From: Prevotella sp.
Lineage (GTDB): Bacteria > Bacteroidota > Bacteroidia > Bacteroidales > Bacteroidaceae
Assembly (NCBI GenBank): GCA_017651265.1
Contig: JAGCDO010000026.1
Location: 1-64,000, forward strand
Length of the DNA: 64,000 nucleotides
Direction of reading: 5' to 3'
The notes under the pieces were generated by a model that was not told the origin of the DNA, made no database searches, and saw only the letters and a list, made by a program, of their open reading frames with translations. This document shows, one piece after another, positions 27,007 through 35,794 of the stretch (positions are counted from its first letter, which is position 1; each line of letters opens with the position of its first letter). The position numbers and the translations under genes are program-made.

Positions 27007-28113
27007 TTATAGTTGATCAGCAATCCAGAGAATCCACTCGTCGCAATTATCCGTTAGCTGTTGGGGATAAGGCAAATCTATGCGCACATCGGGAGATAAG
27101 CCTGAACTGCCTTGGGAATCATCATGAAGAAAGAGTGATGAGATACATGTGGGATAATATACCCATATCCGACTATGGGGTAGTGGTGTGCCAATGATGT
27201 TACCAGAGTGCTGTGCACCCCATGTGTTTTCTTTGCCATATACCTTTGTGCGCGTGGTGTCGCAATACATCTTGGCAAATCTTACTAACGATTCGGCTGA
27301 ACTGGCAGTACTTTTATCAATCACAATAGCAGCTTTCTTGGGTAAAGGGGATATGGGTAATTCCTCATCTTCAGAATCATCATCATCTATTTTAACCATT
27401 TCTTCTTGACTCTTACTACAATGATCCACCAACGATTGTGCCACATCATCATCGGGATGATCATTGAGGATACGCTGGTAGAATGAAAGATTCTTTGGCG
27501 TGTTTCTGAATAAGGTGTATTCAGGCACTTCTGGCTGATGGTCGAACAACAGCGGTCCAACAGGTTCCCAAATAGCATCGCTGCCGCCGGTATTGCCTCT
27601 TATGTCAATAATCAAATGACTACAGCCTGACTGCAGATATTGCTGAGTAGCATCTTCGAGCCATTGGAAAGTGGGATTCTGACCATTACACGATGGAACC
27701 CGGATAAGCCATGTATCATCATTGACCTTACACGACACAGGTTTGGGGGCGTATTCAAATAGTTCTGCATAACGAATGTGACATTTGGGGAAATAGGTGT
27801 TCATGAATAGGGGATTGTCAACATATACATGACCATCAAACCTGCTGAAGAACCAATAGCAATACTCGCAAACTGCCTGATGAATTCCCATCTGCCCTGT
27901 TGATACTTGCTTACTGATATCAGACTTCATCGTCTGATAATCATTGCTGTATCCCTTTTCCATGATGATGGGGTAGCCTGCATAATTGGTTTCAATCATC
28001 AGGATCAAAGAATCCAGGTCGGCTTTATTTTTACTGATACTGTCGGTGTCTAATGCCCATACACTTGGCATGGCAAGTGTGGCGAGTAATAAAGCAAGTA
28101 ATAGTTTCTTCAT
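27007..28113 (-). CDS. S41-family (tail-specific type) exported peptidase without PDZ
   Basis: 368 aa with a signal peptide (KKLLLALLLATLAMPSVWA). The core is a C-terminal-processing-peptidase fold: CSHLIIDIRGNTGGSDAIWEP, then KAAIVIDKSTASSAESLVRFAK with the nucleophile serine in TASSAES. A lysine/Gly region follows in KVYGKENTWGAQHSG. The N-terminal helical bundle is followed by FFSRFDGHVYV, and no PDZ domain is visible. An acidic loop (KIDDDDSEDEELP) interrupts the core. Substrate unknown. No convincing promoter was found in the 238-nt gap to the next gene. Confidence 0.82.
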   Translation of the reverse strand: MKKLLLALLLATLAMPSVWALDTDSISKNKADLDSLILMIETNYAGYPIIMEKGYSNDYQTMKSDISKQVSTGQMGIHQAVCEYCYWFFSRFDGHVYVDNPLFMNTYFPKCHIRYAELFEYAPKPVSCKVNDDTWLIRVPSCNGQNPTFQWLEDATQQYLQSGCSHLIIDIRGNTGGSDAIWEPVGPLLFDHQPEVPEYTLFRNTPKNLSFYQRILNDHPDDDVAQSLVDHCSKSQEEMVKIDDDDSEDEELPISPLPKKAAIVIDKSTASSAESLVRFAKMYCDTTRTKVYGKENTWGAQHSGNIIGTPLPHSRIWVYYPTCISSLFLHDDSQGSSGLSPDVRIDLPYPQQLTDNCDEWILWIADQL

Positions 28114-28351
28114 CTTGATAATAAGTAATGATCCTTATTTGTTAGACGGAAATAATCCATCAATAGTTGCAAACAGTCTTTTCCTGAAGAAGGTTGGCCC
28201 AGAAAAGTTCTTCGCATAGCGAAGCGGCAAAGCCGAGCGGAATGGTTTTACCCCAATCCTTCCTGAAATTGATTTTTTTCTCCTTTTTCTGAAACTTTTT
28301 GTTAAGAATGAGCATCTAATGCACAGAATATAATCCTAAATGATATTGTAA

Positions 28352-29893
28352 ATGAAGAAAAAACTATTCATGGCGGTCTGCGGACTGCTTGTCATGGTGG
28401 CTGCACAGGCTCAGCCGTTATTGAAAACGCATGTGGAAACGGGGGATGTGGAAGGTGTTCTCGATGGAACCGATCTGGCCGTATATAAGGCGATTCCCTT
28501 TGCGGCTCCGCCAGTGGGTGAACTCAGATGGAAGGCTCCACAGCCGGCTAAGCCGTGGGAAGGAGTTCTGAAGGCAGAGGAGTGTGCCAAATGGCCCCCA
28601 CAGCCTGAACGTGATGATGTGACGTATGATATGATGAGCGAGGACTGTCTGTACCTGAGTGTGGTTACTCCTGCCAAGTCGGTTACCGATGCGCTGCCCG
28701 TGATGGTATATATCCACGGTGGTAGCTGGAAGACAGAGCATTATGGTGGTGAGCTGTGGCAGAGTTTGGCGCGCAGGGGCGTGGTAACGGTAAGCATTGA
28801 GTATCGTGCGGGTGCCCTGGGATTCCTGGCACATCCCGAGCTGAGCAAGGAGTCGCCCGACGGCACTTCAGGCAACTACGGATTGTTGGATCAGATCTTC
28901 GCCCTGCAGTGGATTCAGCGAAACATCAAGAACTTTGGTGGTGATCCCTCGAAAGTGACCATCTTTGGCGAGTCGGCCGGTGCCATGAACTGTAACATCC
29001 TTTGTGCCTCGCCCATGGCCAAAGGTCTTTTCCGTGCATGTATCAGTCAGAGCGGCGCCTTTATGTCGTCTATGAGTATGATCAACCAGCAACAGGCAGA
29101 GATGCTGGGCAGTATGTTCGTGCAGCAGCTTCAGAAAAGCTCCATTGAGGAACTGCGTGCAATGGATGCGAAGTCGCTCACGGGCACTGGCGTGAACTTC
29201 ATGGCCTGTACGCCCATCATCGACGGGAAGGTGCTGACAGATGAGGTGTATCGCCTCTATGAGCATGGTCAGTATGCTGATGTTCCCGTGATGCTGATGT
29301 ACAACAGCGACGAGGGTGCTGTGGTGGAGATTGAAACGGCCGAGCAGTATAAGGCGCAGATGAACGGTATGCCCCAGAACTATGTGGATAGCGTACTGGC
29401 CATCTATCCCGCCAATACCGACGAGCAGGCGTATTACAGTGTGCGTGACGTGGTGCGCGACTTGAATTTCGGGTGGCCCGCCTATGCATGGGCAACGCTG
29501 CAGAAGAAGACGGGTAAGAGTGCGGTGTATTCGGCCTACCTTGCGCAGAAGTCGGATCGTACCGTCTATGCCAAGGGTAACCGTCGCGGGGCTGCGCATG
29601 CGGATGATATTATGTACCTGAACGGTTCCTTCCTGAAAGATGCTGAGAGGTATCCCCAGGAGGCAGCGGTTTCGGAAATCATGCAGCAGTACTGGGTGAA
29701 CTTCGCCAAGACGATGAATCCCAATGGGGCAGGACTGCCTGAATGGCCTGTGTATGAGGAGGGGAAGAAGACCGTGATGCAGTTCAACAACGGTGCTACG
29801 CTGATTGAAACACCGAATATGGTGGGAATCGGACTGATAGACCGGTTTATGCAATACGTGAGAAAGGTGAAAGCTGAGACCAGTGGTCAATGA
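28352..29893 (+). CDS. Type-B carboxylesterase/lipase family protein
   Basis: 513 aa with a signal peptide (KKKLFMAVCGLLVMVAAQAQ). Carboxylesterase type-B landmarks: IPFAAPPVGELRWKAPQ, EDCLYLSVVTP, VMVYIHGGSWKTEHYGG (oxyanion hole HGG), the nucleophile elbow TIFGESAGAMN, an acid in YNSDEGAVVE and the histidine in RRGAAHADDIMYL. Probably periplasmic or surface hydrolysis of an ester substrate (for example feruloyl or acetyl esters). A strong terminator follows, shared with the convergent regulator operon. Confidence 0.9.
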   Translation: MKKKLFMAVCGLLVMVAAQAQPLLKTHVETGDVEGVLDGTDLAVYKAIPFAAPPVGELRWKAPQPAKPWEGVLKAEECAKWPPQPERDDVTYDMMSEDCLYLSVVTPAKSVTDALPVMVYIHGGSWKTEHYGGELWQSLARRGVVTVSIEYRAGALGFLAHPELSKESPDGTSGNYGLLDQIFALQWIQRNIKNFGGDPSKVTIFGESAGAMNCNILCASPMAKGLFRACISQSGAFMSSMSMINQQQAEMLGSMFVQQLQKSSIEELRAMDAKSLTGTGVNFMACTPIIDGKVLTDEVYRLYEHGQYADVPVMLMYNSDEGAVVEIETAEQYKAQMNGMPQNYVDSVLAIYPANTDEQAYYSVRDVVRDLNFGWPAYAWATLQKKTGKSAVYSAYLAQKSDRTVYAKGNRRGAAHADDIMYLNGSFLKDAERYPQEAAVSEIMQQYWVNFAKTMNPNGAGLPEWPVYEEGKKTVMQFNNGATLIETPNMVGIGLIDRFMQYVRKVKAETSGQ

Positions 29894-29903
29894 GATGGAA
29901 AAA

Positions 29904-29933
29904 GGAGTTGCGATTGCTCGTAACTCCTTTTTT
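29904..29933. terminator. Bidirectional terminator between carboxylesterase and regulator
   Basis: GGAGTTGCGA and TCGTAACTCC (10-bp stem, one mismatch, 4-nt loop) with T-rich flank on the plus side (29928-29933) and A-rich flank before it, serving both convergent genes. Confidence 0.85.
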
Positions 29934-29945
29934 CTTCATGGCGTT

Positions 29946-30239
29946 TTATGTCTTGCTGACCTCCAGATACGATTTCAACGCCTCGATGTATGTCTTGAAC
30001 GCTTGCCGTCCTTTGTCGGTGATGCGGCAGATGGTGCAAGGGCGCTTGCCCTTGAAGGTCTTCTCGACCTCGATATAGCCTGCTGCCGATAGCTTGTCGA
30101 CCTGCACGCTCAGGTTGCCAGCCGTGGCTCCCGTCTGCTCCTTGATATACGGGAACTCGGCCTCGTCGGTACTGATGAGCAGCGACATGACGGCCAGTCG
30201 CAGCTCAGCGTGCAGAAGTGGGTCTAATGGCTGAAACAT
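29946..30239 (-). CDS. Winged-helix transcriptional regulator
   Basis: 97 aa: FQPLDPLLHAELRLAVMSLL, then AGNLSVQVDKLSAAGYIEVEKTFKGKRP and CTICRITDKGRQAFKTYIEAL. This is a winged-helix fold of the ArsR/MarR-like HTH_27 group often paired with a membrane protein in Bacteroidota. It is the second gene of an operon (12-nt gap) whose promoter carries a palindrome suited to autoregulation. Confidence 0.85.
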   Translation of the reverse strand: MFQPLDPLLHAELRLAVMSLLISTDEAEFPYIKEQTGATAGNLSVQVDKLSAAGYIEVEKTFKGKRPCTICRITDKGRQAFKTYIEALKSYLEVSKT

Positions 30240-30251
30240 AGACGACCCTCC

Positions 30252-30878
30252 TTATTTCTTGTTTTGTAAATGAATCACAACTCCTGGTATGATGAGGGCG
30301 ATGATGGTAACGCCTGCCATTACATAGAGCTGTTGATAAGAAGAGAAAAACAGGGCGGCTATGAATCCTCCCAAGCCCGCGATGAATCCACATCTTTCGA
30401 TGAGACGGTTTTTGACGATGCGGCCCGTGATACTCGTACTTATTCCGAAGCACAAGGAAATGATGCTCGTTATGCAGCTGAATATATATTCATGGGGGAT
30501 AACCAGCTTTAAGGGCAGAACGCCAGTGCCTATCAGACAGAAAAAGATGCCGATGCTTCCACAAAACAAGCCAAATGTGGACCATACATGACCGATGGTC
30601 TTACTGACGAATGATGTCGGGACGGTTTCTTTCTTTTTGTCGATGATCCAGTTGCCTACAAAGCCAATCAGCCACATGGCAGCCCATAGCGTATTCCAGA
30701 TGGGTCCACCATGGTTTTTCCACAAGTAACCTATCAGCGGCGCAAATACAATCACGCAAATTCCCCACCACATCAGGGGCAGAGCAGAATTCTTGGTAAT
30801 CGTGCGCTGACTGCGCTCTATCTGTTCTGTGATAATTTCCAAACTGCGCTCGGCAGTCATGTTGTTGTTTTCTTCCAT
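30252..30878 (-). CDS. Six-span inner membrane protein of unknown function
   Basis: 208 aa. A cytoplasmic helix (ERSLEIITEQIERSQRTITK) is followed by about six hydrophobic segments (for example LPLMWWGICVIVFAPLIGYL and IFSCITSIISLCFGISTSIT). It shares an operon with a winged-helix regulator. Similar membrane protein/regulator pairs are frequent in Bacteroidota; function unknown. Confidence 0.8.
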   Translation of the reverse strand: MEENNNMTAERSLEIITEQIERSQRTITKNSALPLMWWGICVIVFAPLIGYLWKNHGGPIWNTLWAAMWLIGFVGNWIIDKKKETVPTSFVSKTIGHVWSTFGLFCGSIGIFFCLIGTGVLPLKLVIPHEYIFSCITSIISLCFGISTSITGRIVKNRLIERCGFIAGLGGFIAALFFSSYQQLYVMAGVTIIALIIPGVVIHLQNKK

Positions 30879-30987
30879 TGTTGTTTTGCTTTTGATGATT
30901 TGAAACGATGTTGTTTAACGCTCTCTTGCGCCCCTCCTCCCTCCTGCAGAAAGGAAGGAAAAGGCACAATTCATCCGGATTGCGCTG

Positions 30988-31019
30988 CAAAGATAAATAA
31001 GTTTATAATATAAACCAAA
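30988..31019 (-). promoter_or_regulatory. Promoter with embedded 15-bp palindromic operator
   Basis: Minus-strand TTTG (31019-31016), 20-bp spacer, TATCTTTG (30995-30988). The spacer contains GTTTATAATATAAAC (31001-31015), a perfect palindrome around 3 bp, placed where a dimeric repressor would block polymerase. The operon's own winged-helix protein is the natural candidate. Confidence 0.65.
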
Positions 31020-31125
31020 TTATTTTGCAAATATTTCCACTGGAATAATAATTATTAACATTTGGGAAACAAAAAGTCTGGATTCCTCTATGTGAACGGA
31101 ATGAGGATGGGGAAGTCCATTAAAA

Positions 31126-31153
31126 CAAAAAATCCTCAACCGAAGTTGAGGAT
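31126..31153 (-). terminator. Chromosomal tRNA-Asn terminator stranded next to attL
   Basis: Minus strand: ATCCTCAAC, loop UUCG, GTTGAGGAT, then a run of U. The 9-bp stem with a UUCG loop lies 3 nt after the tRNA-Asn 3' fragment, so it is probably the original terminator of the tRNA gene before integration. Confidence 0.9.
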
Positions 31154-31155
31154 GG

Positions 31156-31198
31156 GCGCTTCAGGATGGGCTTGAACCAACGACCCCCTGATTAACAG
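31156..31198. repeat. attL: 43-bp direct repeat, 3' part of tRNA-Asn
   Basis: Identical over 43 bp to 43518-43560. It covers the tRNA-Asn gene from the anticodon loop to 1 nt past the discriminator base. Outside the repeat the two copies differ at once. This copy lacks the 5' tRNA half and is a remnant left by integration. Confidence 0.95.
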
Positions 31199-31482
31199 GC
31201 TTTATCCCCATCATTCCCAGTGGACTCATTATCAACAAGTTAATGATCTCTGTGTAATCTCGGGGTCAACTATAGGTCAACTTTTCCTTGAATTACACCA
31301 CAAAGATAGTCATTTTTAATGAGAAAAAAGAATGTGAACTGAGAAAAGTTTGTGGGCGATATGTAAATAATCAAGTATTGTCAAATCTTAGGAAATTACC
31401 ATTCCTCTGTATCGTTGTTTATATAAAAAAGGAAAGTGGCACACCATCGAGAATAGCCTCTTTGATGTACCACTTACTATGA
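31199..31482. other. Left-end non-coding region of the element
   Basis: No supported gene. Contains the arm-type repeats (31264-31281) and a minus-strand TATCTTTG box (near 31300) directed toward attL with no gene after it. Confidence 0.5.
31264..31281. promoter_or_regulatory. Putative left integrase arm-type sites
   Basis: GGTCAAC at 31264-31270 and 31275-31281, exactly 11 bp apart (one helical turn). The right end has three GGTAAAC copies at the same 11-bp period, so both ends appear to carry the same kind of binding site. Confidence 0.55.
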
Positions 31483-31902
31483 TTAAGGAGCTCTCCATTC
31501 TGTTTCATCTGGTTCTGTCAGATCCAGATTTGACTCCTTGTTGAAATATCTAATGAAGTTCAAGTAAAGTGAGTCTTTGTATTCATTGACAATCGCTTTG
31601 TTTAGTAACTTGTTTCTATTGATGAAGTAATCTTCTAAAGATCCTTCGATTTCTATCTAATAGTATTGTAACCATATCCTTGCTATCTCTTTATTCCAAA
31701 CACACCATTCTCCGTAATGATATAGCTCTGGAGGAATCAGTGTGTGGATCTTTTTTTCAGTTATCTTATCTCCTTTTCTCAGATCCATAACCTAGAACGA
31801 AGGATTATGTGTAAGATAGATTCTCATCCTTTTGAAGAAAGAAACCTTATCTCTTGAATAGCCAACCTTGCAGTAGTTACCACTCTTGATGAAGTATATC
31901 AT
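31483..31902 (-). CDS. GIY-YIG (T5orf172/MUG113-like) nuclease read through two TAG codons
   Basis: Reading TAG as an amino acid gives a 139-aa protein ending at TAA. It starts MIYFIKSGNYCKVGYSRDKV, continues SFFKRMRIYLTHNPSF, then TAG (codon 37, 31792-31794), VMDLRKGDKITEKKIHTLIP, PELYHYGEWCVWNKEIARIW, LQYY, TAG (codon 82, 31657-31659), IEIEGSLEDYF. YFI, KVG, the Arg in KRM, the E/H of EKKIH and GEW follow the T5orf172-type GIY-YIG order. With TAG as stop only 36 residues are made, with no catalytic site. The start lies 1 nt after the TGA of the helicase gene. It should be absent from standard gene calls. Confidence 0.75.
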
Positions 31903-31903
31903 A

Positions 31904-33670
31904 TCAGATATTTAAGTTAAACAGGGGATCCCCCATCAGATAACCATTCACCTTCTTCCCATCTATGTACTAGCTAGATCTTTCTACGCTGTAGATGTCG
32001 CATTTCAGTATCTAAGTTGCTTTGGGTGACAAAGAGATACCAAGTCTCTGGAACTGTTCTGTTAGCAAGAGTTTCATATCCTTGTTGCTGATGAAAGCTC
32101 CCCTTTTGTAGATTGCCCTGAAAGCCTACTGGAGTTTCTTGTTATCCTCCACTGCTTTCATCATTCTTTCTTTGTTCCATCTAAGGCTGTTCATCTCAGT
32201 CTCTTTGAGATATAGCCTAAAATCCTTGAACTCTGGATATTCTATTTCGTATTGTTCTGAAGGATGCTCCAGATAGTCTTTTAGTAGTTTCTCATAGGAA
32301 ATTGTTACTGCGCGTGCTAGTTGTAAATCGAACTCATCCCAGTATGCTTGTTTTGTCTGCACAAACTTCTCTGATTTATTATAGGCTGCTCTCAGATTAA
32401 TTCCGTTTTTATATGCCTCTCTAATTTTTTGTTTCCTGATAAATGCTTTCTTCTTTAACTCATTACGGACTAATCGGCCTTCTTCTATAGACAATATGTC
32501 ATTTTCGATGTTGACCCTCTTGATGAGAGTATTCAACTCTTCCTTATCTGCTTTTGCCTGTAGTGTCAATAGATGAGTTGCGGCCTCTTCCCTTCTAAGC
32601 ATTACAGTTTCAAACTCTTCCTGAGACAAGATGTTATTATTGGTAGAGTAAATGTGTACCATTGTGTTTCGGAAGATATTGTGGTACTCGTCATTCTCTC
32701 TGAGCCTACCACTAATCTGCTCCATTGTTGTAGTTATATCCACTAACGTTTGTGTTCTATGTACGTCACTAGCCACAATAATAAGACCATTATTAGAAAA
32801 CAGGTTGCATCCTTGGAAGCTCTTTTTAGTAAAGAAGTTTATCCTCTTGTTTGGTGATATAGCGGACTCTCTCTTGAATCTCCCTAGGATAAGTCTGTTA
32901 CGTTGTCTTTGTGCACAGCAGATCTTTACTTCATCTTCTTCTAGTTCAAGTGTGTCAATGATCTGCTTTATTGTCGTTACTGAGTTTAAGAAGATGAATA
33001 GCTGTTCAACCCTCCTTCTCTCTCCATTAACATCTGGCAGGTAGATACCTTCTTCTTTAAACATTCGAATATATTTGGCCAATCCAAGTGGTAAACATGT
33101 TGCCTTGATCTTCTTTACTGTTATGGGTAAACCTTGTGGCCAGACAACCTTGTAGTGGGGTAAAATCTTGAAAACATCGATTTCATAATCTTCATCTATC
33201 GGAGTTGCAGAGAGAAATGTATAATGGTTAAACTTATGTATGCTCCAGCACATTCGCATGATCGCAGACTCTCGATAATCCATATCTTCTAAAATGAGGT
33301 GGTACTCGTCTATTAGAATCTTCCAACCATTAGTGTTGTTCCCAATCCACTTTAAGAGTTTATCTAGACTGTCATAGGTAACAGCAATCTTGTATATCTT
33401 GTGGTCTTTGATGTACTTTCGGAACTGGTTTTCTCTTACGCCACCATAGCACTTGAATACTGCGTACTTGTTATTCTTATCAGCTGAAATGCTATCCACC
33501 AAGTCCCTGAATGGACACACTATTATGTAATTGTATCTACAATTTACGGCACAGAATGTACCGCCAACATCTGTTTTTGTCTTATTGACTATGCCATGAG
33601 GCAATCCGTCTTGAAATTCAGAAAGCTCGCTAAGGTAACGAGCGTTTCCTGCATAAATAGTCTTTATCAT
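31904..33670 (-). CDS. Phage-type SF2 helicase with three in-frame TAG codons
   Basis: With TAG as stop the product is 514 aa; with TAG read through it is 588 aa, ending at TGA (31904-31906). TAGs are at 32126-32128, 32012-32014 and 31970-31972. SF2 motifs: a phosphate-binding segment GIVNKTKTDVGGTF (residues 26-39), ILIDEYHLIL (DEYH, 121-124), FLSATP (SAT, 154-156) and QISGRLRE near residue 320. All lie before the first TAG. The extension reads AFRAIYKRGAFISNKDMKLL and on to YIDGKKVNGYLMGDPLFNLN, compact and protein-like, resembling the C-terminal part of helicases of Bacteroidota phages. The start ATG is at 33670. Function in the element: replication or interference (inference). Confidence 0.8.
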
Positions 33671-33736
33671 TTATAAACGATATATGAGGTTATTTAGGAA
33701 TGATCTACTGACTCTGTTTTTATCTATGTTTTTAGA

Positions 33737-33785
33737 ACAGAATATTTTTCATGCATTTATAGGATAGCCTTGAAAAAACCGTTCT
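33737..33785. repeat. Hairpin repeat, copy 1
   Basis: Starts ACAGAATATTTTTCATGC and ends TGAAAAAACCGTTCT. AGAAC/GTTCT and TTTTTCA/TGAAAAA can pair. Lies 70-120 nt upstream of the helicase start. Copy 2 is at 34079-34128. Confidence 0.6.
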
Positions 33786-34078
33786 ACTACGAGGAAAATA
33801 AAAGACGCTGACATGCGCCTCTTATTTCCCCATATATCTGATAATAATATAGCGATTATCTTACTTCTTAAATCTAAACTGTCAACTGTATCTGTTTCAG
33901 TAGCCCTATAGAGTTCTAGAAGCCTCAAAAGGGACTTATTTCATTCTTGCATGTTATCTGGAGAACTTATTTGTCACTTTCTATGTGTTTGTCGTATTAC
34001 TTTTTAATGACTCACAGCGATCAAGTCCAAGTTGTCAGTTAATTGTTGCTGCACTCTTTTTAAAGGTACAGAACTGGT

Positions 34079-34128
34079 ACAGAATATTTTTCATGCTTTT
34101 GAATAGTATATCTGAAAAAATTTGTTCT
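34079..34128. repeat. Hairpin repeat, copy 2
   Basis: Same opening 18 bases as copy 1 and the same paired blocks (ACAGAA/TTCTGT extended, TTTTTCA/TGAAAAA). The pairing is kept although the arms differ in places. Preceded by a tandem GGTACAGAAC/TGGTACAGAA. Confidence 0.6.
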
Positions 34129-34502
34129 GTTCCCGTAAAAATTGAAGGGAATGCCCCATAAAGACGATTCCCTATTCTCTATCCTAACTGTTACAATGAT
34201 AATCATTATTTATTTAAGAAACAAGGCTGATTCCGAAAAAAATGTATCTGGCGGTTATGGGTTCTTTTTCACTTGTATTGTGTGGGACAAGCGATCTTTG
34301 TTACGAAAAGCCTTCATTATAACGGGATATGCAAAGCCAGAATACCCAACGCTGCAAATCTGTAGTGACATTTTAACATAAAGGTATAATAACAAACCTT
34401 TCCTATGAAATAGTCACTAAGCAGCAGAGCATTCTTTCAGTCTTTACCCAATAAAAAGTTAACCAAATCCTAATGTAGTCGAAATGAATTGTTTTTCTTC
34501 TG

Positions 34503-34847
34503 CTACCTTCGTATTTGCGGAGATAATACTATATCTATCAAGCTACTAATATGCTTAATCATTGTATCTTTCTTGTTATATAGAATACCAATATTAGCTA
34601 AAGCGAATGCAGTCATAGAACAAGAGTATAATGCCCATTCTCCTTGAAACTGAGAACCTATAAAGTTTGGCATTTTATTTAACAATTGTTCTGGACTGCT
34701 TTCAGTAACACTTGAAATAAGATAATTTGCACGACGAATAATGCCTTTTTCTTCTTTATCAATTTTTCCAATATGCCAAATATTCATGACTGTCCACAGA
34801 TATTTTAAGGCAAATGGAATAAGAAGAATAGTAATTACATATATCAT
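34503..34847 (-). CDS. Small membrane-anchored protein of unknown function
   Basis: 114 aa. One N-terminal membrane segment (MIYVITILLIPFALKYLWTV), then a soluble domain with a possible second hydrophobic helix (CSMTAFALANIGILY). Its ATG follows the TAA of a 45-aa membrane peptide with no gap, so the two should be translated together. Family not recognised. Confidence 0.55.
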   Translation of the reverse strand: MIYVITILLIPFALKYLWTVMNIWHIGKIDKEEKGIIRRANYLISSVTESSPEQLLNKMPNFIGSQFQGEWALYSCSMTAFALANIGILYNKKDTMIKHISSLIDIVLSPQIRR

Positions 34848-34985
34848 TTATTCTGAATCAATTATTTCTGATAATTCATCCATTTCCACATCCTTTCTGT
34901 GTTTGGAAACTATTTGCATGGCTTTTCCAACGGAAATAATACCAAATACTAAGAAAGCTACAAAGATAATAAAAGCTAGTAACAT
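34848..34985 (-). CDS. 45-aa single-span membrane peptide
   Basis: MLLAFIIFVAFLVFGIISVG, then KAMQIVSKHRKDVEMDELSE and IIDSE: one hydrophobic helix and a short charged tail. TAA at 34848-34850 abuts the next ATG. A TACCTTTTT box about 30 nt upstream of the start may be the -7 element. Small hydrophobic peptides paired with a second protein can be toxins, holin-like proteins or sensor anchors; nothing here decides. Confidence 0.5.
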   Translation of the reverse strand: MLLAFIIFVAFLVFGIISVGKAMQIVSKHRKDVEMDELSEIIDSE

Positions 34986-35253
34986 AATTAATTATTTAAA
35001 TTGTTGTTATTAAAAAGGTAAATCATTTTAAGTTTGGCAACAGCAAAATTACACCATTTCTTGAACACTCGACCACCCATAACGATTGTAGTACGAAATG
35101 AGTGGTTTCGCTTAACATCCCCCATGGCACATCATAGCCCAAAAGCCTAATGCGACTCATAATAGAACTAATTGTATAGCTTTCCAAATCTCTTTTTCAT
35201 CATTCATAGTCTATCACTATTATCATATTGTATCATAGATTCTAACTGGATAA

Positions 35254-35631
35254 TTAACGAAATAAACTATTAATTTGCGAAATGCCCTTTCTCAGCTCTA
35301 TTAGCAGTTCTTCTTGTGGAAAGTTTTTAAGGTATTCATAAAGATTATTAAATGATGCGTTATCTTCAAGATATGAAACATGTAGAGCAAAATGAGTGTC
35401 CATATTTAAAGATAAGTTATCCTTGAATTGTTCCCAGAATCCCTTTTTCTTTGGTTTGTTTTGCTCGTTGTATTGACGTACTAGGTTATCGTGAATTTCT
35501 TTTATCTGATTATATAAATCCATCTGGTGAGCAGCCTTTGCATAAGCAGCAACAGTAGAAAGAGTCACTATGTAATTATTGAATTCTTCAGAAGGACAGG
35601 TAATCGTGTGATGTACAGGTATTCTGATCAT
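35254..35631 (-). CDS. Cytoplasmic protein of unknown function
   Basis: 125 aa, mostly helical: NYIVTLSTVAAYAKAAHQMD, a Lys-rich middle (NKPKKKGFWEQFKDN) and a C-terminal helix (LLIELRKGISQINSLFR). No signal, no membrane segment. No family recognised. It follows two secreted-protein genes on the same strand inside the element. Confidence 0.6.
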   Translation of the reverse strand: MIRIPVHHTITCPSEEFNNYIVTLSTVAAYAKAAHQMDLYNQIKEIHDNLVRQYNEQNKPKKKGFWEQFKDNLSLNMDTHFALHVSYLEDNASFNNLYEYLKNFPQEELLIELRKGISQINSLFR

Positions 35632-35794
35632 AATTATATTGTTTATTATTGATTAGTATTTCTTGTTTATTTTGAGTGAAGGAACTTTGTCTTTTCACTC
35701 TGTTCTTTTGGGTTAAACGACTCAACCAGTCACAACCTAATGGAGTCATTTGTCCACGAAGAAGTGTAGTCAGGTTTCTTTTACTAGGAATCAT
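35588..35794 (-). CDS. Possible 68-aa basic protein
   Basis: Starts by a TGATG overlap with the stop of the secreted-protein gene upstream: MIPSKRNLTTLLRGQMTPLG, then a basic stretch. It overlaps the start of the following gene by 44 nt in another frame, which lowers confidence. No family recognised. Confidence 0.3.
   Translation of the reverse strand: MIPSKRNLTTLLRGQMTPLGCDWLSRLTQKNRVKRQSSFTQNKQEILINNKQYNYDQNTCTSHDYLSF

Larger units (their letters stand above)
33671..34502. other. Non-coding region of about 830 bp with hairpin repeats
   Basis: No credible gene on either strand. Contains two copies of a roughly 50-bp hairpin-forming repeat (33737-33785, 34079-34128) and a further hairpin AGGGAAT/ATTCCCT (34146-34173). 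No tRNA, in particular no suppressor tRNA with a CUA anticodon, was found. Confidence 0.55.

Noticed and set aside
31156-31198. Second functional tRNA-Asn gene
   Set aside because: Only the 3' part from the anticodon loop is present; it is the attL remnant.
31288-31482. 64-codon plus-strand ORF at the element's left end
   Set aside because: No promoter or family; it lies opposite the downstream side of the recoded nuclease gene and looks incidental.
34142-34381. 79-codon plus-strand ORF in the element
   Set aside because: Begins in the middle of the hairpin region, no promoter, composition unlike a protein.
33671-34502. Suppressor tRNA (CUA) near the recoded genes
   Set aside because: No cloverleaf or T-arm signature found on either strand by eye.
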